In this document: in pieces, positions 30,873-41,055 of the stretch
Position numbering within the stretch: position 1 is the stretch's first letter
Layout: every line of letters starts with the position of its first letter
Assembly: GCA_032718475.1 (NCBI GenBank)
Contig: JAUCBJ010001988.1
Span: 1 to 53,716 of the forward strand
DNA: 53,716 nt
DNA from: Nemertoderma westbladi
Taxonomy: Eukaryota; Xenacoelomorpha; Nemertodermatida; Nemertodermatidae
Direction of reading: 5' to 3'
Translations under genes and position numbers: made by a program
Notes under the pieces: model-generated
Told to the model about the DNA's origin: nothing
The model's database searches: none
What the model saw: the letters and a program-made list of their open reading frames with translations, nothing else

Positions 30873-32695
30873 TGTCTCTTGCTCTCAAAAACGGATGAAA
30901 ATCGTCTGAGGATTCGTTGGGTAGCTTCTTTTGCTATCAACGGTTCACCGTGTTTAGGAAGATTTTCCAACCAATCTTTGTCCTTATTTGCAATAGTAGA
31001 TGTTTGATTCGATGTATTTGTTGCACACAAATACTCTCTACTACGAGGAATTGGGTTGGGAAAGTCATCATGTATAATACAAAATGCCTTACATGCGGCT
31101 TTACTAAGATATAGATTATTGACACCTTCTGCAATAGTAATTGTAACGTTTGCACATTCACCAAGTAGGCAAATCTGGACTACAACACATCCAAGTTGTT
31201 TAAGTGGCTTGCCACCAATGCTAAATATTTGCGGCCAAATTGGAGGGGATAAATCGGAAGACGATTTTTTTATTCCCCTAAGAAATTTTACGCCAGCTAT
31301 AACAACATCAGTCCCAGTATCAGGAATTGCTTCTACAGTTGTAAGGAATTCAATGGTGTCCACTGTAAATACATCCATAGAAACAGTTTCGGTCGTTGGT
31401 ACTGGAATGTGATTTGTAGCTGCTGCTTTTCCAATAGTTGTAGCTCCAACACTTAATGTGCTATCTGATGCTTTAGATTTAGCTAGACGACATACTGAAC
31501 CGAGATGGTTTTTCTTTTTACAGACATTGCAAGTTTTTCCTCTGGCTGGACATGATGAACCACCACGGTGTCCTACCTGACCACAATAGCTGCACTTTGG
31601 GTTTGCAGAAGTATTGTGATAATCCTTCTGTTTTTCCGCCACCTTACAATTGTCAGTATTTTGAGATTTGTTCCAACCCGATTCCTTGTTCTTTTTGTAA
31701 TTTGATTTTTTAGTGGTTGCAGCAATCGAAGGTTTCTCTCCACCATTGCCAGTAGCCAGTGATTTGATGGCTCCATATGACTCTTCTAGAGCCAACATCA
31801 ACTTCTTGGCTTCAACTACAGTTGGTGGACGTTCTTTGATCACTTCTCTCCAAATTTCCTCGTTTTTCACACCGAGAATTAATAAGGCTATGTGAAGCTG
31901 TTCCTTGTCAACTTCTACCCATTTAAGCTTTTCTTCAATATCTGATAAAAAGAATGCCATTGACGACGATTGGCGTACTTTTAATAATATTTGCCAATCT
32001 AATGCTTGGTTGCGTTTGTCACGCAGATGTTTCTCAATTAATTGAATGGCCTCGTTTACGTGAGTTATCTGTTCATAGTCAATATCCATGACATGACGGA
32101 CCTCTGAAGCAAACGAAGCGGAAAAACATGACCAAAGCATTCCAATCTGGTTTCTAGGTGGCATAGCCTCAAGATTTGATGCTTGAACATAAATGCGCCA
32201 TACCTGGAGCCAACCATCAAATTGTTTGGCATCAGTACCGGCTTCAATAACTGAAGGGGTTTTAATGGTTTTTGATGCGGCTGCTAGGTGTGGACGAATT
32301 TCTGATTCGTGGGATCGAAATTCGCCATGGTGACCAGTTGGTGGATGGGTACGCAGTTTTAAATCAATCGATGTGTCTACCATTGCTGCTAAATCGTCAA
32401 TAACTGCAGCTTTCTCCCCCAAAGTAATATAGTCGTCATCAATAGATGGGTCAACTTCTGTCAATATACTAACATTTATATGCGCAGCTTCATAAGCTTC
32501 ATACGCACCATGGAGACGTTTGAGTCGTTGGTTTAGTCGGCTAATGTCTGCAGTTGTTCTCTCTGTTGGATCCAACCTGTTGACTTCGTCGAGAGCTTTT
32601 ATCAAGTTGTTCTCAGCCATTGTGAGTTGACCTTTTAAAGCTCCTCTCCGATGCTTTGCAGCCCCAACTTCATCTTGTTTCCCTGTCATTGACAT
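30842..32695 (-). CDS. retroelement B Gag-protease polyprotein
   Basis: An intact 617-residue frame from ATG 32695. Residues 1-95 include a coiled-coil-like helix (LNQRLKRLHGAYEAYEAAH). A capsid-like domain follows around residues 130-290 (WRIYVQASNLEAMPPRN, DKRNQALDWQILLKVRQS). The nucleocapsid has CSYCGQVGHRGGSSC and CNVCKKKNHLGSVC. The protease follows with AIPDTGTDVVIAG, a normal DTG loop. The product would assemble the particle, package element RNA and cut itself. It ends at 30842 inside the pol start, so pol would need frameshifting or re-initiation. No damage is visible here. Confidence 0.88.
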   Translation of the reverse strand: MSMTGKQDEVGAAKHRRGALKGQLTMAENNLIKALDEVNRLDPTERTTADISRLNQRLKRLHGAYEAYEAAHINVSILTEVDPSIDDDYITLGEKAAVIDDLAAMVDTSIDLKLRTHPPTGHHGEFRSHESEIRPHLAAASKTIKTPSVIEAGTDAKQFDGWLQVWRIYVQASNLEAMPPRNQIGMLWSCFSASFASEVRHVMDIDYEQITHVNEAIQLIEKHLRDKRNQALDWQILLKVRQSSSMAFFLSDIEEKLKWVEVDKEQLHIALLILGVKNEEIWREVIKERPPTVVEAKKLMLALEESYGAIKSLATGNGGEKPSIAATTKKSNYKKNKESGWNKSQNTDNCKVAEKQKDYHNTSANPKCSYCGQVGHRGGSSCPARGKTCNVCKKKNHLGSVCRLAKSKASDSTLSVGATTIGKAAATNHIPVPTTETVSMDVFTVDTIEFLTTVEAIPDTGTDVVIAGVKFLRGIKKSSSDLSPPIWPQIFSIGGKPLKQLGCVVVQICLLGECANVTITIAEGVNNLYLSKAACKAFCIIHDDFPNPIPRSREYLCATNTSNQTSTIANKDKDWLENLPKHGEPLIAKEATQRILRRFSSVFESKRQWLVIILGNQ

Positions 32696-32755
32696 GCTAA
32701 CTTTAGGGTGAGAAATGGGATTAATTCACGTAGGTAATTTGATTTCACTGCGCCA

Positions 32756-33113
32756 TGTTATATTCCATTATAACGAAATAAAATAATTGAATTATAATAC
32801 GATAATTATAATATTTAAATGTTAAATGAAATAAAGTAACTAAAATCTTTCAAAGATTTGATAAATTAACTTTAGTCATAATTATTCAATTGTAATCGCC
32901 ACAGAGCGAATTAATTTCCCCATACACAATATCCCTATGATATAATGCTATACCCAATAACCACTGGATAAAGTACTTCAGCTGGTATTCAGTATTAATA
33001 TGAAGAGTTATTAGTTCGCATTGCGGATAGCTGTGAAATGGGAATTCCCTCTTATAAACAATATTGTGGTTCACAGTTAATTCAGATTGTTGATTGTATA
33101 AACAATCATTACA
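32756..33113 (-). mobile_element. candidate 5' LTR of retroelement B
   Basis: On the minus strand this block starts TGTAATGATTG at 33113 and ends AATATAACA at 32756, directly before TGGCGCAGTG, which looks like a tRNA primer-binding site. The length is 358 bp. Apart from the first ten bases it does not resemble the LTR at 27954-28196. An alternative right end at 32891 (GCGATTACA) would give 223 bp. No target duplication could be confirmed. Confidence 0.45.
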
Positions 33114-33145
33114 TTGACCAAATGACAGCTCGTAAAACAAATAAT

Positions 33146-33313
33146 AAAACAATAAAATAGGACATGGGGTCTATTCCCTCAGATACTACCTAGAATTTAG
33201 GGCCACTTGGGCCACTGTTAGTACTCAGGCACTAGGCCCATCAAAAAACACAAAACAAAATACCAAATAGTAGTATCTGAGGGAATAGACCCCATGTCCT
33301 ATTTTATTGTTTT
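33146..33313. mobile_element. foldback unit with perfect 44-bp inverted repeat
   Basis: The left arm 33146-33189 and right arm 33270-33313 are exact reverse complements over 44 bases, including GGACATGGGGTCTATTCCC. The 80-base loop between them has no coding content. Perfect arms suggest a recent MITE-like insertion or a conserved foldback. It lies just outside the candidate 5' LTR of element B. Confidence 0.85.
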
Positions 33314-33639
33314 AATATTAATATTACAATCCCTCTAAAGTCGTGGTTGTCAACATCATAAAACAAATAATGACAGACAGACAGACAAACACACAGTAAC
33401 TGTATCAACTCTTTAAATATTGATAGCCATTCTCTAATGCCTCCCAACACCATGGGTGGTTCAGCCAACATAATTTTAACAGAGGTAATTGTGGCTGGCA
33501 TTGGATGATTATATTGTGAGACAGAAGCTCAGGTACTCTCACCAGATGGTGAAAATGAGTTCTTCTCAACCCTGGTTGGCATACTGCAATTGTCGTTATT
33601 ACTATTCGTAATTGTACTGGATTATGTAATGAGCATGGC

Positions 33640-34516
33640 CACAAAGGGTGAAGATCTGGGATTCACACTTCAAGAACGCAGAAGTAGCAGATATCTGGCA
33701 TCTGAAGTCACAGACATCACTTTGATGATGACATCGCCCTGCATTACAATATGCTAGCATTTACACAACTTCTACTAGTAGTATTAGTAGTAGTACTACT
33801 ACGACTAGTACTACTAGTAGTACTAGTCGTCTAGTAGAGAAGGCCGCTAAGGAGGTTGGATTGCATATAAATGCTACCAAGACCGAATTCATGACCTTTA
33901 ATGTTGATGGAAACTTGACAACCATTGGTAATAATCAACTAAGGAAGGTCAACGACTTCCAGTACCTTGGATCATGGATAGAGAGTAGCAAAAAAGACAT
34001 AGAAGTTAGGAAAGCAAAGGCTTGGGTAGCTCTATCAAAAATGGATATCATCTGGAAATCAGATCGCTCTAGGCACCTGAAGACTAAGTTCTTTCGAGCC
34101 ACTGTGGAAAGTGTACTTTTATACGGTATGAGCCCTGGACCTGGACACTGACTAAATCACTTGAACAACGTATTGCTACACAAGATTAATAAGGGCAGCC
34201 CTAAACATCAGCTGGAGACAACACATGACAAACGCCAAGCTTTATACCACCTGCCACACTTGTACACTACCACCTGTTTCAACCACCTTCCGTGAATGCA
34301 GATTAAGATTCAGTGGGCACTGCTGGAGAAGTTAAAACGAGGTCATACCAGATCTACATTTCTGGAAACCAACTCAAGGAAAGCGTAGCCATGGATGACC
34401 GGCTGAGATATATAGACCAACTTGAAAGATATACTGAACTTGAGACAATCGAAATTGCTACCACTATGGAGTATCGGGAAGCATGGAATGATCTCATTTC
34501 CATAAGTCTTGATTGT
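33640..34516 (+). pseudogene. RTE-like LINE fragment, RT C-terminal part
   Basis: The plus strand encodes the end of a LINE reverse transcriptase. Around 33660-33755 are GFTLQERRSSRYLA and FDDDIAL (the FADD-type catalytic loop). Then comes an insertion of TAG/CTA trinucleotides. The open piece 33861-34151 has INATKTEFMTFN, FQYLGSWIESSKKDI and ATVESVLLYG, hallmarks of RTE-like thumb regions. The tail (to about 34516) is diverged but keeps the shape of the RLRFSGHC and final ISISLD segments. No 5' half is present. Confidence 0.82.
33770..33836. repeat. TAG/CTA trinucleotide foldback inside the LINE
   Basis: About 65 bases are made of TAGTAG and CTACTA words in alternating orientation (for example ACTAGTAGTATTAGTAGTAG followed by TACTACTACGAC), so the tract can fold on itself. 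It sits just after the polymerase catalytic motif of the LINE fragment and is not part of normal RTE coding sequence. Confidence 0.85.
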
Positions 34517-34519
34517 TGT

Positions 34520-34890
34520 TGTAGGTGAGCAGTTAGTTGCAACTTCTTCAATTTTATCTTGTAAAAAAAATGTATTCTTCTGGCTGATGTTGTAGGCCAA
34601 TTTTAAATCTTCCTTAGCTTTCTCAACCTTATTTTTTTCGGTTGTTGGTTGTTCGGTTTTTGCTTTATACATCTTAAGATATAAGATCTTATCTCTTACA
34701 GTACAATAAACCTCACAGTGTTGCCATGGGACATACTGTTTTCGTTGGGATTTCTGAGCAATATGCCTCTTGCCTGATTCCTTGTGGACTTTTATTATAT
34801 TCTGGTATATTGAATCGGTGGACTGGTCTTCATCCATTGACTGAAGTGCTTCAAAGCGGTTTTGAACTTTTTCTGTGTAAGCATAAATAC
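34520..34890 (-). pseudogene. RTE-like LINE fragment, linker before RT
   Basis: The minus strand reads VQNRFEALQSMDEDQSTD, then KQYVPWQHCEV and FLQDKIEEVATN. This is the segment between endonuclease and reverse transcriptase in RTE-like LINEs. It is charged, helical and Lys/Glu-rich. It lies tail to tail with the plus-strand RTE fragment that ends at about 34516, so two partial copies in opposite orientation meet here. No intact start or end is visible. Confidence 0.65.
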
Positions 34891-35128
34891 TGCATTGTAT
34901 GCATTACTGCATAAGGATATAAACGAGCTGTGCTTTGCTTTAATTAGGGTATTGAGAGGTCCATAGCTTCCATAGCTATAAGTATGACGTTGATATTTAA
35001 ACTGTTTGTTGAAGATTTTCGTTTCAAAGTTTTTTCTCTTAATAAATGACTATTAACATTTACATGATTTGTGCATGGGTTAGCATGTTGTTAACCTGAT
35101 TAAAGAATTAAATTCAGTTTTGAAAATG

Positions 35129-37530
35129 TCAAGCTTTTACTGTCTTGCTGAGACGGTTGAGTGCAATAAGCCGCGATTGCTTCATTGTTGTACGCAATGG
35201 ATTCTTGATAAGTTTCAACTTAGAGTGAGAATGCTCGCCTGTGCAATTGGTCACCATCAGCACCAAATACATGCAGAATACAATAGCCAAGTTAGGAAAA
35301 GTATCGCTCAATCGACTATAACAAGTAATTTGTAATATTGGTGTTCTCTACCAATTTATCTTCCTGATGCTGTTTTCCAGAGTGCAGCTTGGCAACAGTG
35401 TGGAACTGTATAACCTCATTTAACAAACTCTCATCCAAATCTCTAGGATATTTTTCAAGAGTCTCTCTGGCTGTTTGAATGATATTCAAATATATTTGTG
35501 ATTCACCCAACTTTCCGAGGAAGCCAAGGAGATACCCTGCCTCTTCATACGCATTGATTCTATGCTCAAGGTCAGTGCTGAATGTGTCGATAACCACAAG
35601 GAAGCTTTCAGTGCAAAACTTATCTCTGGGTGTCAGTTCGAATGCTGGGGTTTTTCCGTAATCGAGAGGATCAAGACGGACATTCCGCTTTTGTACTCGT
35701 GTTGAATACTCCTCAGCACCTGACATACTCTGGCGCTTCTTCTCGAAGTAATCAAACTTGTTTTGAAGTGTTCCTACAAATTCTTTAAGCGACTTTAGTG
35801 ATGTCACAGCAAGGAGCAGGTTAGTAAAGGAACACGTTACTGATGCGTGTTGTCACAGCAGACAGCAAGAGCATGTTTGGTTGGATCTTGGATAGTAGTA
35901 CTTGTTGCATTGACTCTCTCCAGTAACTCGTGCCAAAATGCAGCAAAAATTCCTATTTCCAACTTCTCAATTTTTTCCTGCAAGCAATGGGCTTCATGTT
36001 GAAACTCCGCCTTGAAATCGTTGTCTTCTGCAATATTTTCTAGTGCCTTTTTTATTTGTTAATACCCAAGTGATAGAGCTTTGGCAGCGTCTGCATATCT
36101 ACACCAATGGCGGGCAATGGGTATCAGAGAGTCTCTTAAAAACCGAAGCCATAAGCCTTAAGCCGATGACAACCATGACCAGTTGAGTCTTTCTTAGAAT
36201 ATTCAGCCAAGGCTTTCAACAATATCTCCCACCAGTGACTAGATTTGGCAAAAAACATGTAAAGGGCTTGGACAAATTGAAAAAGTCAGTTGCAGCTGTG
36301 CACACTTCTGCAGCATTTTGTCCGACAAGATTTAAAGAATGTCCAACGCAAGGAATAAACATAGCCTCTGTACAGTACTCTTTGATTATAGTCTGCATTC
36401 CTTTGTGTTTGCCGGCCATGTTGCTCGCATTATGATATGATTGTCCACGACAGTCAGTGATGTCAATGTCAAGTTCTCGAAGAAGAGAAATAAGAGAGTC
36501 ACCCATTTCTTTACCTGGAATGCAAAATAGATAAATCATTTTGTTTTTTAATAAGTAATAATTATTGTAAGTAATATTATTATTAATACATTTATATAAC
36601 ATTTAATAATATAATTAAATTCATAGACAATAACTAAGCAAATCAACAAAGGCCAAATACAAGCAACATTAAGTCAGCACAGACAGTCTGTTTTGACAGT
36701 CTGTCTGTCAAAATATAACCGATAGTCCACTACCCCCCCCCCCCCCCCCCCCCTTAAATTAAAAGAGAGACATTAGATAAAAATACAGAAAATAAATCTC
36801 GATGTAATTATTATATTGAGTAGGCCTACCTAGAAACTTTTAAAGGATCCAGTGGTGTAAAGTTTATTATTATTAATTATTATTAAATATACTAATTATA
36901 ATGGAAAATTAATAAATATTCATTACTACTGTAGCAATTCCGAAAATTTTTTACCTGTATGTCCAGCATTGCCCATGAATGTCATGAATGAAAAGCCACC
37001 ACCAGTTGATCCATTTTCCCTTCATCCAAAGTGGAGTCGACCGTAACACTGTAGTACTTCGATGCTTTGATTCTTACGACAATTTCGAGAAGAACATCGT
37101 CACCCATCAAATGGATTAAGTCCTCGCATATTGTTGACAACAAGTAATTTGTATGTCCATTACCATGGTTGGCATGTATATCGAGGTGAGTTGCCAGGAA
37201 TGGGTCGTATTTGGTCAGAAGTTCCAATATACCAAGATAATTGCCATTCTCCGGATCTCCAATAATTTCAGTACTACCCCTGAATGCGCAAGCCCTCGCT
37301 CTGCAATCAGCATAATGACATCTATAACACGATGCAAAACCTGTTTCCAATACTCCCTCTGCTTAACCATGGAACTGCAAAAGACTGACTTTACACTGCA
37401 TTCTTTTGACAGAACCATCAATTTGACTACAGCATCGACATGGTTTGTAGAAGTTTCGTGGGCGCTGATACGCTCATGGGCATGCTTCCAATTGGAAAAT
37501 CAAACTGAGCCAAGATTAGTTGTCTGGTGT
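35129..37530 (-). pseudogene. hAT transposase, DUF4371/ZMYM1-like, broken
   Basis: Minus-strand pieces line up as one transposase. At 37215-37530 a TTF-type zinc-finger end reads VSAHETSTNHVDAVVKL followed by QREYWKQVLHRV. At 36982-37350 a DUF4371 domain has ACAFRGSTEIIGDPENGNYLG and YYSVTVDSTLDEGKMDQL, with an Asp of the catalytic fold. At 36216-36500 are DCRGQSYHNASNMAGKHKG and FIPCVGHSLNLVG. The insertion domain covers 35316-36215. At 35129-35311 a hATC dimerisation domain appears as LVLMVTNCTGEHSHSKLKLIK. Several frameshifts and stops break it, mainly between 35815 and 36215. Terminal inverted repeats were not identified. Such enzymes cut and paste their own element. Confidence 0.85.
36600..36980. 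other. AT-rich insertion or intron inside the hAT gene
   Basis: Between two conserved transposase blocks lies about 380 bases of AT-rich non-coding DNA with a poly(C) tract of 21 at 36733-36753 and a short GACAGTCTGT repeat in both orientations. It could be an intron of the transposase gene or a later insertion. No clear splice sites were established. Confidence 0.5.
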
Positions 37531-37628
37531 TGAAGTTTACATGCAAAACAGTAGAGCATTCCTGTGGTTGGTGAAAAGCACAACCAGATTCTCAGGACCT
37601 CTTCACAGTTTTTTGTCCCACGGGCAGA

Positions 37629-37743
37629 CCCTGTCTTTATATAGTCCCCTACCATGTAAATAAATAAATATTCTGGAATGAATATTTATGACGTTGGATC
37701 CTGTTGAGAACCATGAAGGGCCATCATGTTTTGTTTTGCTGGC
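37629..37743. repeat. 115-bp repeat, copy a
   Basis: The sequence from CCCTGTCTTTATATAGTCCC to TGTTTTGTTTTGCTGGC recurs at 38675-38789 with one mismatch in 115 bases. A third, diverged and truncated copy ends the window (from 53633). It contains AATAAATATTCTGGAATGAA, a short palindromic stretch around TTCTGGAA. It is non-coding. Confidence 0.92.
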
Positions 37744-38486
37744 GCTCTCGTTGAGATGTCAACCGTAACTCACAATAGAGACAGAAAATGGGCCTACACA
37801 TACTGTATAATCCTATGCTACATGATTTATCTTTTATAGTTGTCATTTTTAATTTTGTTTTTGTCTTTTTGCCATGTTGCTGGTTCAGGTTCGGCTCCTT
37901 TATAGTTCGGTCGAGCCCTATAGTTGTGGGATCATGGTGGGGGGCCCCCTGTGGTGTAGGCCCTGGGGCGTCGGCCCCTTCGCCCCCCCCCCCCCCCCCC
38001 CTAAATGCGGCCCTGTTCAGCAGTTCTTAAAAAGTTATCGGTTGGAATTATTATATTTTTGTTTTTATAGCCAATTTTTCAGATTAAAGCCAAAAATTTG
38101 ATATAATTTTGCCAAATATTAATAAATGTTGATTAATATTAATTAATCTTCATAAAACGCTAAACTAAAAATTTTAACCGATAAATTTTGTGGAGCAAGC
38201 CAATTTCAGTTTTAGCCAATTTCACCTCAAATTGACAGATAGGGAAGGGGGACTGGACGCAATAAAAATTCATCCCTCTCCAGGGGAAATTCGATGCAAA
38301 TAACAGCTGATTGCGACAATAGGACATGTTAGGAATGCCAGCTCCTGTATCAGCATATACTTTGACTACTATTCAGTTTCTGCGACAAAGATATTATTCG
38401 ATAACATGATTGTTGTTTGGTTGAGTTAGTGGTCCGTTTCAGCTGTTTGTTGGTCTGCATTCACCTCAAAGTAGGTGATGATCTAT
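37744..38486. other. non-coding, holds poly(C) tract
   Basis: No gene is supported. A poly(C) tract of 19 lies at 37983-38001 within a GC-richer patch. Open frames on the plus strand over that patch are composition artefacts. Confidence 0.6.
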
Positions 38487-38789
38487 TTGGTTCTACTTTA
38501 ATCGTCATGCAGACATGTTATATGATAATTTACTCACCATTTTGCATTACTATACAGAAATTCGTCCATAGGACCACTGCTGGTCCTGTGCCCGTGGAGT
38601 GGGGGCCATTTTTCGCGTCGTGAGTAATTAACCCCGCTCCTGTAAGACCCAAACATCACCTCCCCCCATTCATTCCCTGTCTTTATATAGTCCCCTACCA
38701 TGTAAATAAATAAATATTCTGGAATGAATATTTATGACGTTGGATCCTGTTGAGAACCATGAAGGGCCATCATGTTTTGTTTCGCTGGC
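38487..38789. repeat. dispersed repeat, fuller copy
   Basis: This stretch matches the end of the window (53468-53716) in the same orientation over about 250 bases, with indels. Shared words include CATGCAGACATG, ATGATAATTTACTCACCATT, GTCCATAGGACCA or its variant, and CCCATTCATTCCCTGTCT. The 3' part is the 115-bp repeat also found at 37629. It is probably the 3' region of a dispersed mobile element of unknown type. Confidence 0.85.
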
Positions 38790-39159
38790 ATACTTAACAT
38801 ATAATATTGTACAGTAGTAGACACTTTGGGGCGTCATACAACACGAGGGATATAAGAACCTTGTGTAACATTTAGTGGACCTGGTTATTCGCCCGCTTGC
38901 AGCCGACAAAGGAACTATAGAATTATGTGAATGTTAGAATATAATCACTAAAATAGTAGGATATCGAAACATGGTACTACAGTATATACTTTTTTAACTC
39001 ATAATAATTTAATTTAATATTTCAAAAACATCTCGTAAAATACTTTATATTAACATAACTATTAATGGATATCAACATGAACAACCTGTAAGGAGCTGCA
39101 GTAAACATTGTGGCAGGTGATCAGTAAAGTTTTTAAGAGTAGGCCAGACGATATACATT

Positions 39160-39222
39160 CCTTACATAACGGAATGGTTACAACACCAGACTGTAGGTCA
39201 TCAGTTCGATACCACCTGTACA
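39160..39222 (+). mobile_element. tRNA-like SINE unit
   Basis: The sequence has an A-box-like TAACGGAATGG, a stretch GGTTACAACACCAGACTGTAG that resembles a D-arm and anticodon arm, and a B-box-like AGTTCGATACC. It is not a complete functional tRNA: the acceptor stem does not pair. A relative with the same GGAATGGTTA and CCAGACT words lies on the minus strand at 50565-50627. Copy 1 of the duplicated block lacks it. Confidence 0.5.
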
Positions 39223-39309
39223 ACAATGGCGAATTTGATAATCTGTCCTTCTCATAATAATACGACTCATAAAGACATACTTTACCAAAGTTAAACGTGA
39301 TTTAAAAGT

Positions 39310-40755
39310 CTACTCTCTATTGACAGCTTTTATCATGACACCAGTTATATGTAGCGGGGATGATAACTTTGCCAGTGGAGTGTCAGATACCCACACAAAC
39401 TGATGGAGAAGATGACTTATCATAAATTTCATCTCCATCATTGATATACGCTCTCCTGGACAAATTCGTGGCCCCAAACTGAACAGAGTAAAAGACTCTG
39501 GTTTGAAAACAGTGGTTTTATCATCTGATAAAAAATGCTCTGGGTAAAATTCCAAAGGTTTCTCCCAAACTTTAGAGTCAGTAGCAATAGCCCACAGATT
39601 TACGATGATACGATCATTAGGGTAAATGTCATATGAGTTAATTTTAGTCTTCTGAATGACTGTATGTGGAACTCCTGTTGTTGTGGCACTGCAACGCAAT
39701 GTCTCCAACAAACATGCCTCTAGAAGGGGTATTTTTGAAACATCTCCCAGTGTTGGTAGCCTTTCTCTACCAACAACTTCATCAATAAGTCCCTGTAGCT
39801 GATGCTGTCTTTTGGAATACATTGCCATTGTTCTCAGAAATAAACATATCATCATACTTGTTGTATGGCTGCCAGCATTGAAAATACTAGAAACAGTCGC
39901 TGCCAAATTATCATCATCATAGTATCCTCTCTTTAACTCATTCCCCAAGTTGTGCCATTTCCTTTGCTGAAATAGGTAAGCATCAGGAAAGTGTCTTGGT
40001 TGTTCGTTGTAATCAACAGTTAGACGCTGCTCATTTACGATCCTCATAAAACATTCATTAAGTTTTAGATTAGCTTTATATACACTTGTTTCACTGGTCA
40101 TTATGTATTTTTGCACAAAATTTGGAATGAACAAACAGTAGAAAAACGAACTAACTAAATTGTCATTTAGATTAAGTAGACTGATAAACATCGGGTCGTC
40201 ATATTGGAATCTTTCAAGGAACATGATGGTGTTGATGACATTTGAAACGGCTTTTTGAATTGGGACAAACATCGTGAACGATTTGTCATTTAATGTTCTG
40301 ATATGTTCGCATACATGTATTGCTTCTTGTCCAATTATATCCTCCATTCTCCCAAAAGTATTATCAAAATTTCTTATGAAAGAGCTAAAAAACTTTCTTT
40401 GGTGATACCAAAGTGGTCCACTAGACAACCCAATGCCTATATTTGGAATGATTGTATTAGAACGATATGAAAACTCCCGGCCACGTTCTACAAACACGTG
40501 TTTCATCAACTTCAATGAATTCAAAATGATTATGTTTGTTCCAAAAATTGGTACTCTAATTATATCCGAGTGAAGTTTTCCACATAGACGATTTAATTCT
40601 TCCCCAGGCCATCCCGGGTTCTTTATGAGTTTAATTATGAAAGGTAATATTTGTATAGAAGGTGGACGATTATATGACTTACATTTTCTTGAATAGAGAT
40701 AAACAAAGGTACATACTACAACAGATATAAATACAAACAACGAGTCAATGTACAT
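39310..40755 (-). CDS. cytochrome P450, clan-2-like, copy 2
   Basis: An intact intronless frame of 481 residues from ATG 40755, nearly identical to the gene at 18493-19929. It has an N-terminal membrane anchor (residues 5-22), the C-helix WYHQR, the I-helix FNAGSHTTS, the K-helix ETLR, the PEHF segment and the heme loop FSLGPRICPGE with the Cys ligand at residue 432. Unlike copy 1 the I-helix is full length, but His still replaces the acidic residue of the usual AGx(D/E)T motif. That is uncommon for mono-oxygenases and known in some atypical P450s that rearrange peroxides, so a different chemistry is possible. The lack of introns in both copies fits an ancestral retrogene later copied at DNA level, because the flanks are duplicated too. 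It probably resides on the ER membrane. Confidence 0.95.
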   Translation of the reverse strand: MYIDSLFVFISVVVCTFVYLYSRKCKSYNRPPSIQILPFIIKLIKNPGWPGEELNRLCGKLHSDIIRVPIFGTNIIILNSLKLMKHVFVERGREFSYRSNTIIPNIGIGLSSGPLWYHQRKFFSSFIRNFDNTFGRMEDIIGQEAIHVCEHIRTLNDKSFTMFVPIQKAVSNVINTIMFLERFQYDDPMFISLLNLNDNLVSSFFYCLFIPNFVQKYIMTSETSVYKANLKLNECFMRIVNEQRLTVDYNEQPRHFPDAYLFQQRKWHNLGNELKRGYYDDDNLAATVSSIFNAGSHTTSMMICLFLRTMAMYSKRQHQLQGLIDEVVGRERLPTLGDVSKIPLLEACLLETLRCSATTTGVPHTVIQKTKINSYDIYPNDRIIVNLWAIATDSKVWEKPLEFYPEHFLSDDKTTVFKPESFTLFSLGPRICPGERISMMEMKFMISHLLHQFVWVSDTPLAKLSSPLHITGVMIKAVNRE

Positions 40756-41055
40756 AGCTTTTCAACGTTTTCATAGATATAGTAGCTACTACGAAACTAG
40801 TCAATTTTATGTAATTATTTGGCAACTGCTTATTTTTACATAGATTTTGTATATATTTTCTTTATTTAGTTTTTTTTGCGCTTGTTCTGCTCGGAATATT
40901 GACCTAGAAACATTTTAATAAATGTTTAGCTTCTTAAGAACTGTCTGGCGATGCCTAAGCTTATGTATAAGCTCAGGATTCCTCCAGCCTTTACTGCACC
41001 CGACCTGATTGTGTACATTGACAACTGTATTAGGGAGATACTTTAAGATGTGCCA

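Larger units (their letters stand above)
28238..33113 (-). mobile_element. Ty3/Gypsy retrotransposon B, nearly complete
   Basis: Gag-protease, RT, RNase H and integrase lie in order on the minus strand, with gag and pol overlapping by 31 bases in different frames. Damage is light: one TAG in RNase H, a frameshift at the start of the integrase core, another near its C-terminus, and a substitution in the polymerase active site. The candidate 5' LTR is at 32756-33113, followed by a possible primer-binding site TGGCGCAGTG at 32746-32755. The polypurine tract is at 28197-28209. Confidence 0.88.
38840..41055. repeat. segmental duplication, copy 2 (P450 locus)
   Basis: This is the counterpart of 17880-20225, in the same orientation. 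The upstream flank match ends at about 41055, where LINE sequence begins, and the downstream match fades near 38850. Compared with copy 1 it carries an extra piece of about 75 bases at 39145-39225 that looks like a tRNA-derived SINE unit. Confidence 0.85.

Noticed and set aside
39160-39222. Functional tRNA gene
   Set aside because: Box motifs are present but the acceptor stem does not pair, and a related unit lies elsewhere, so a SINE is the better reading.
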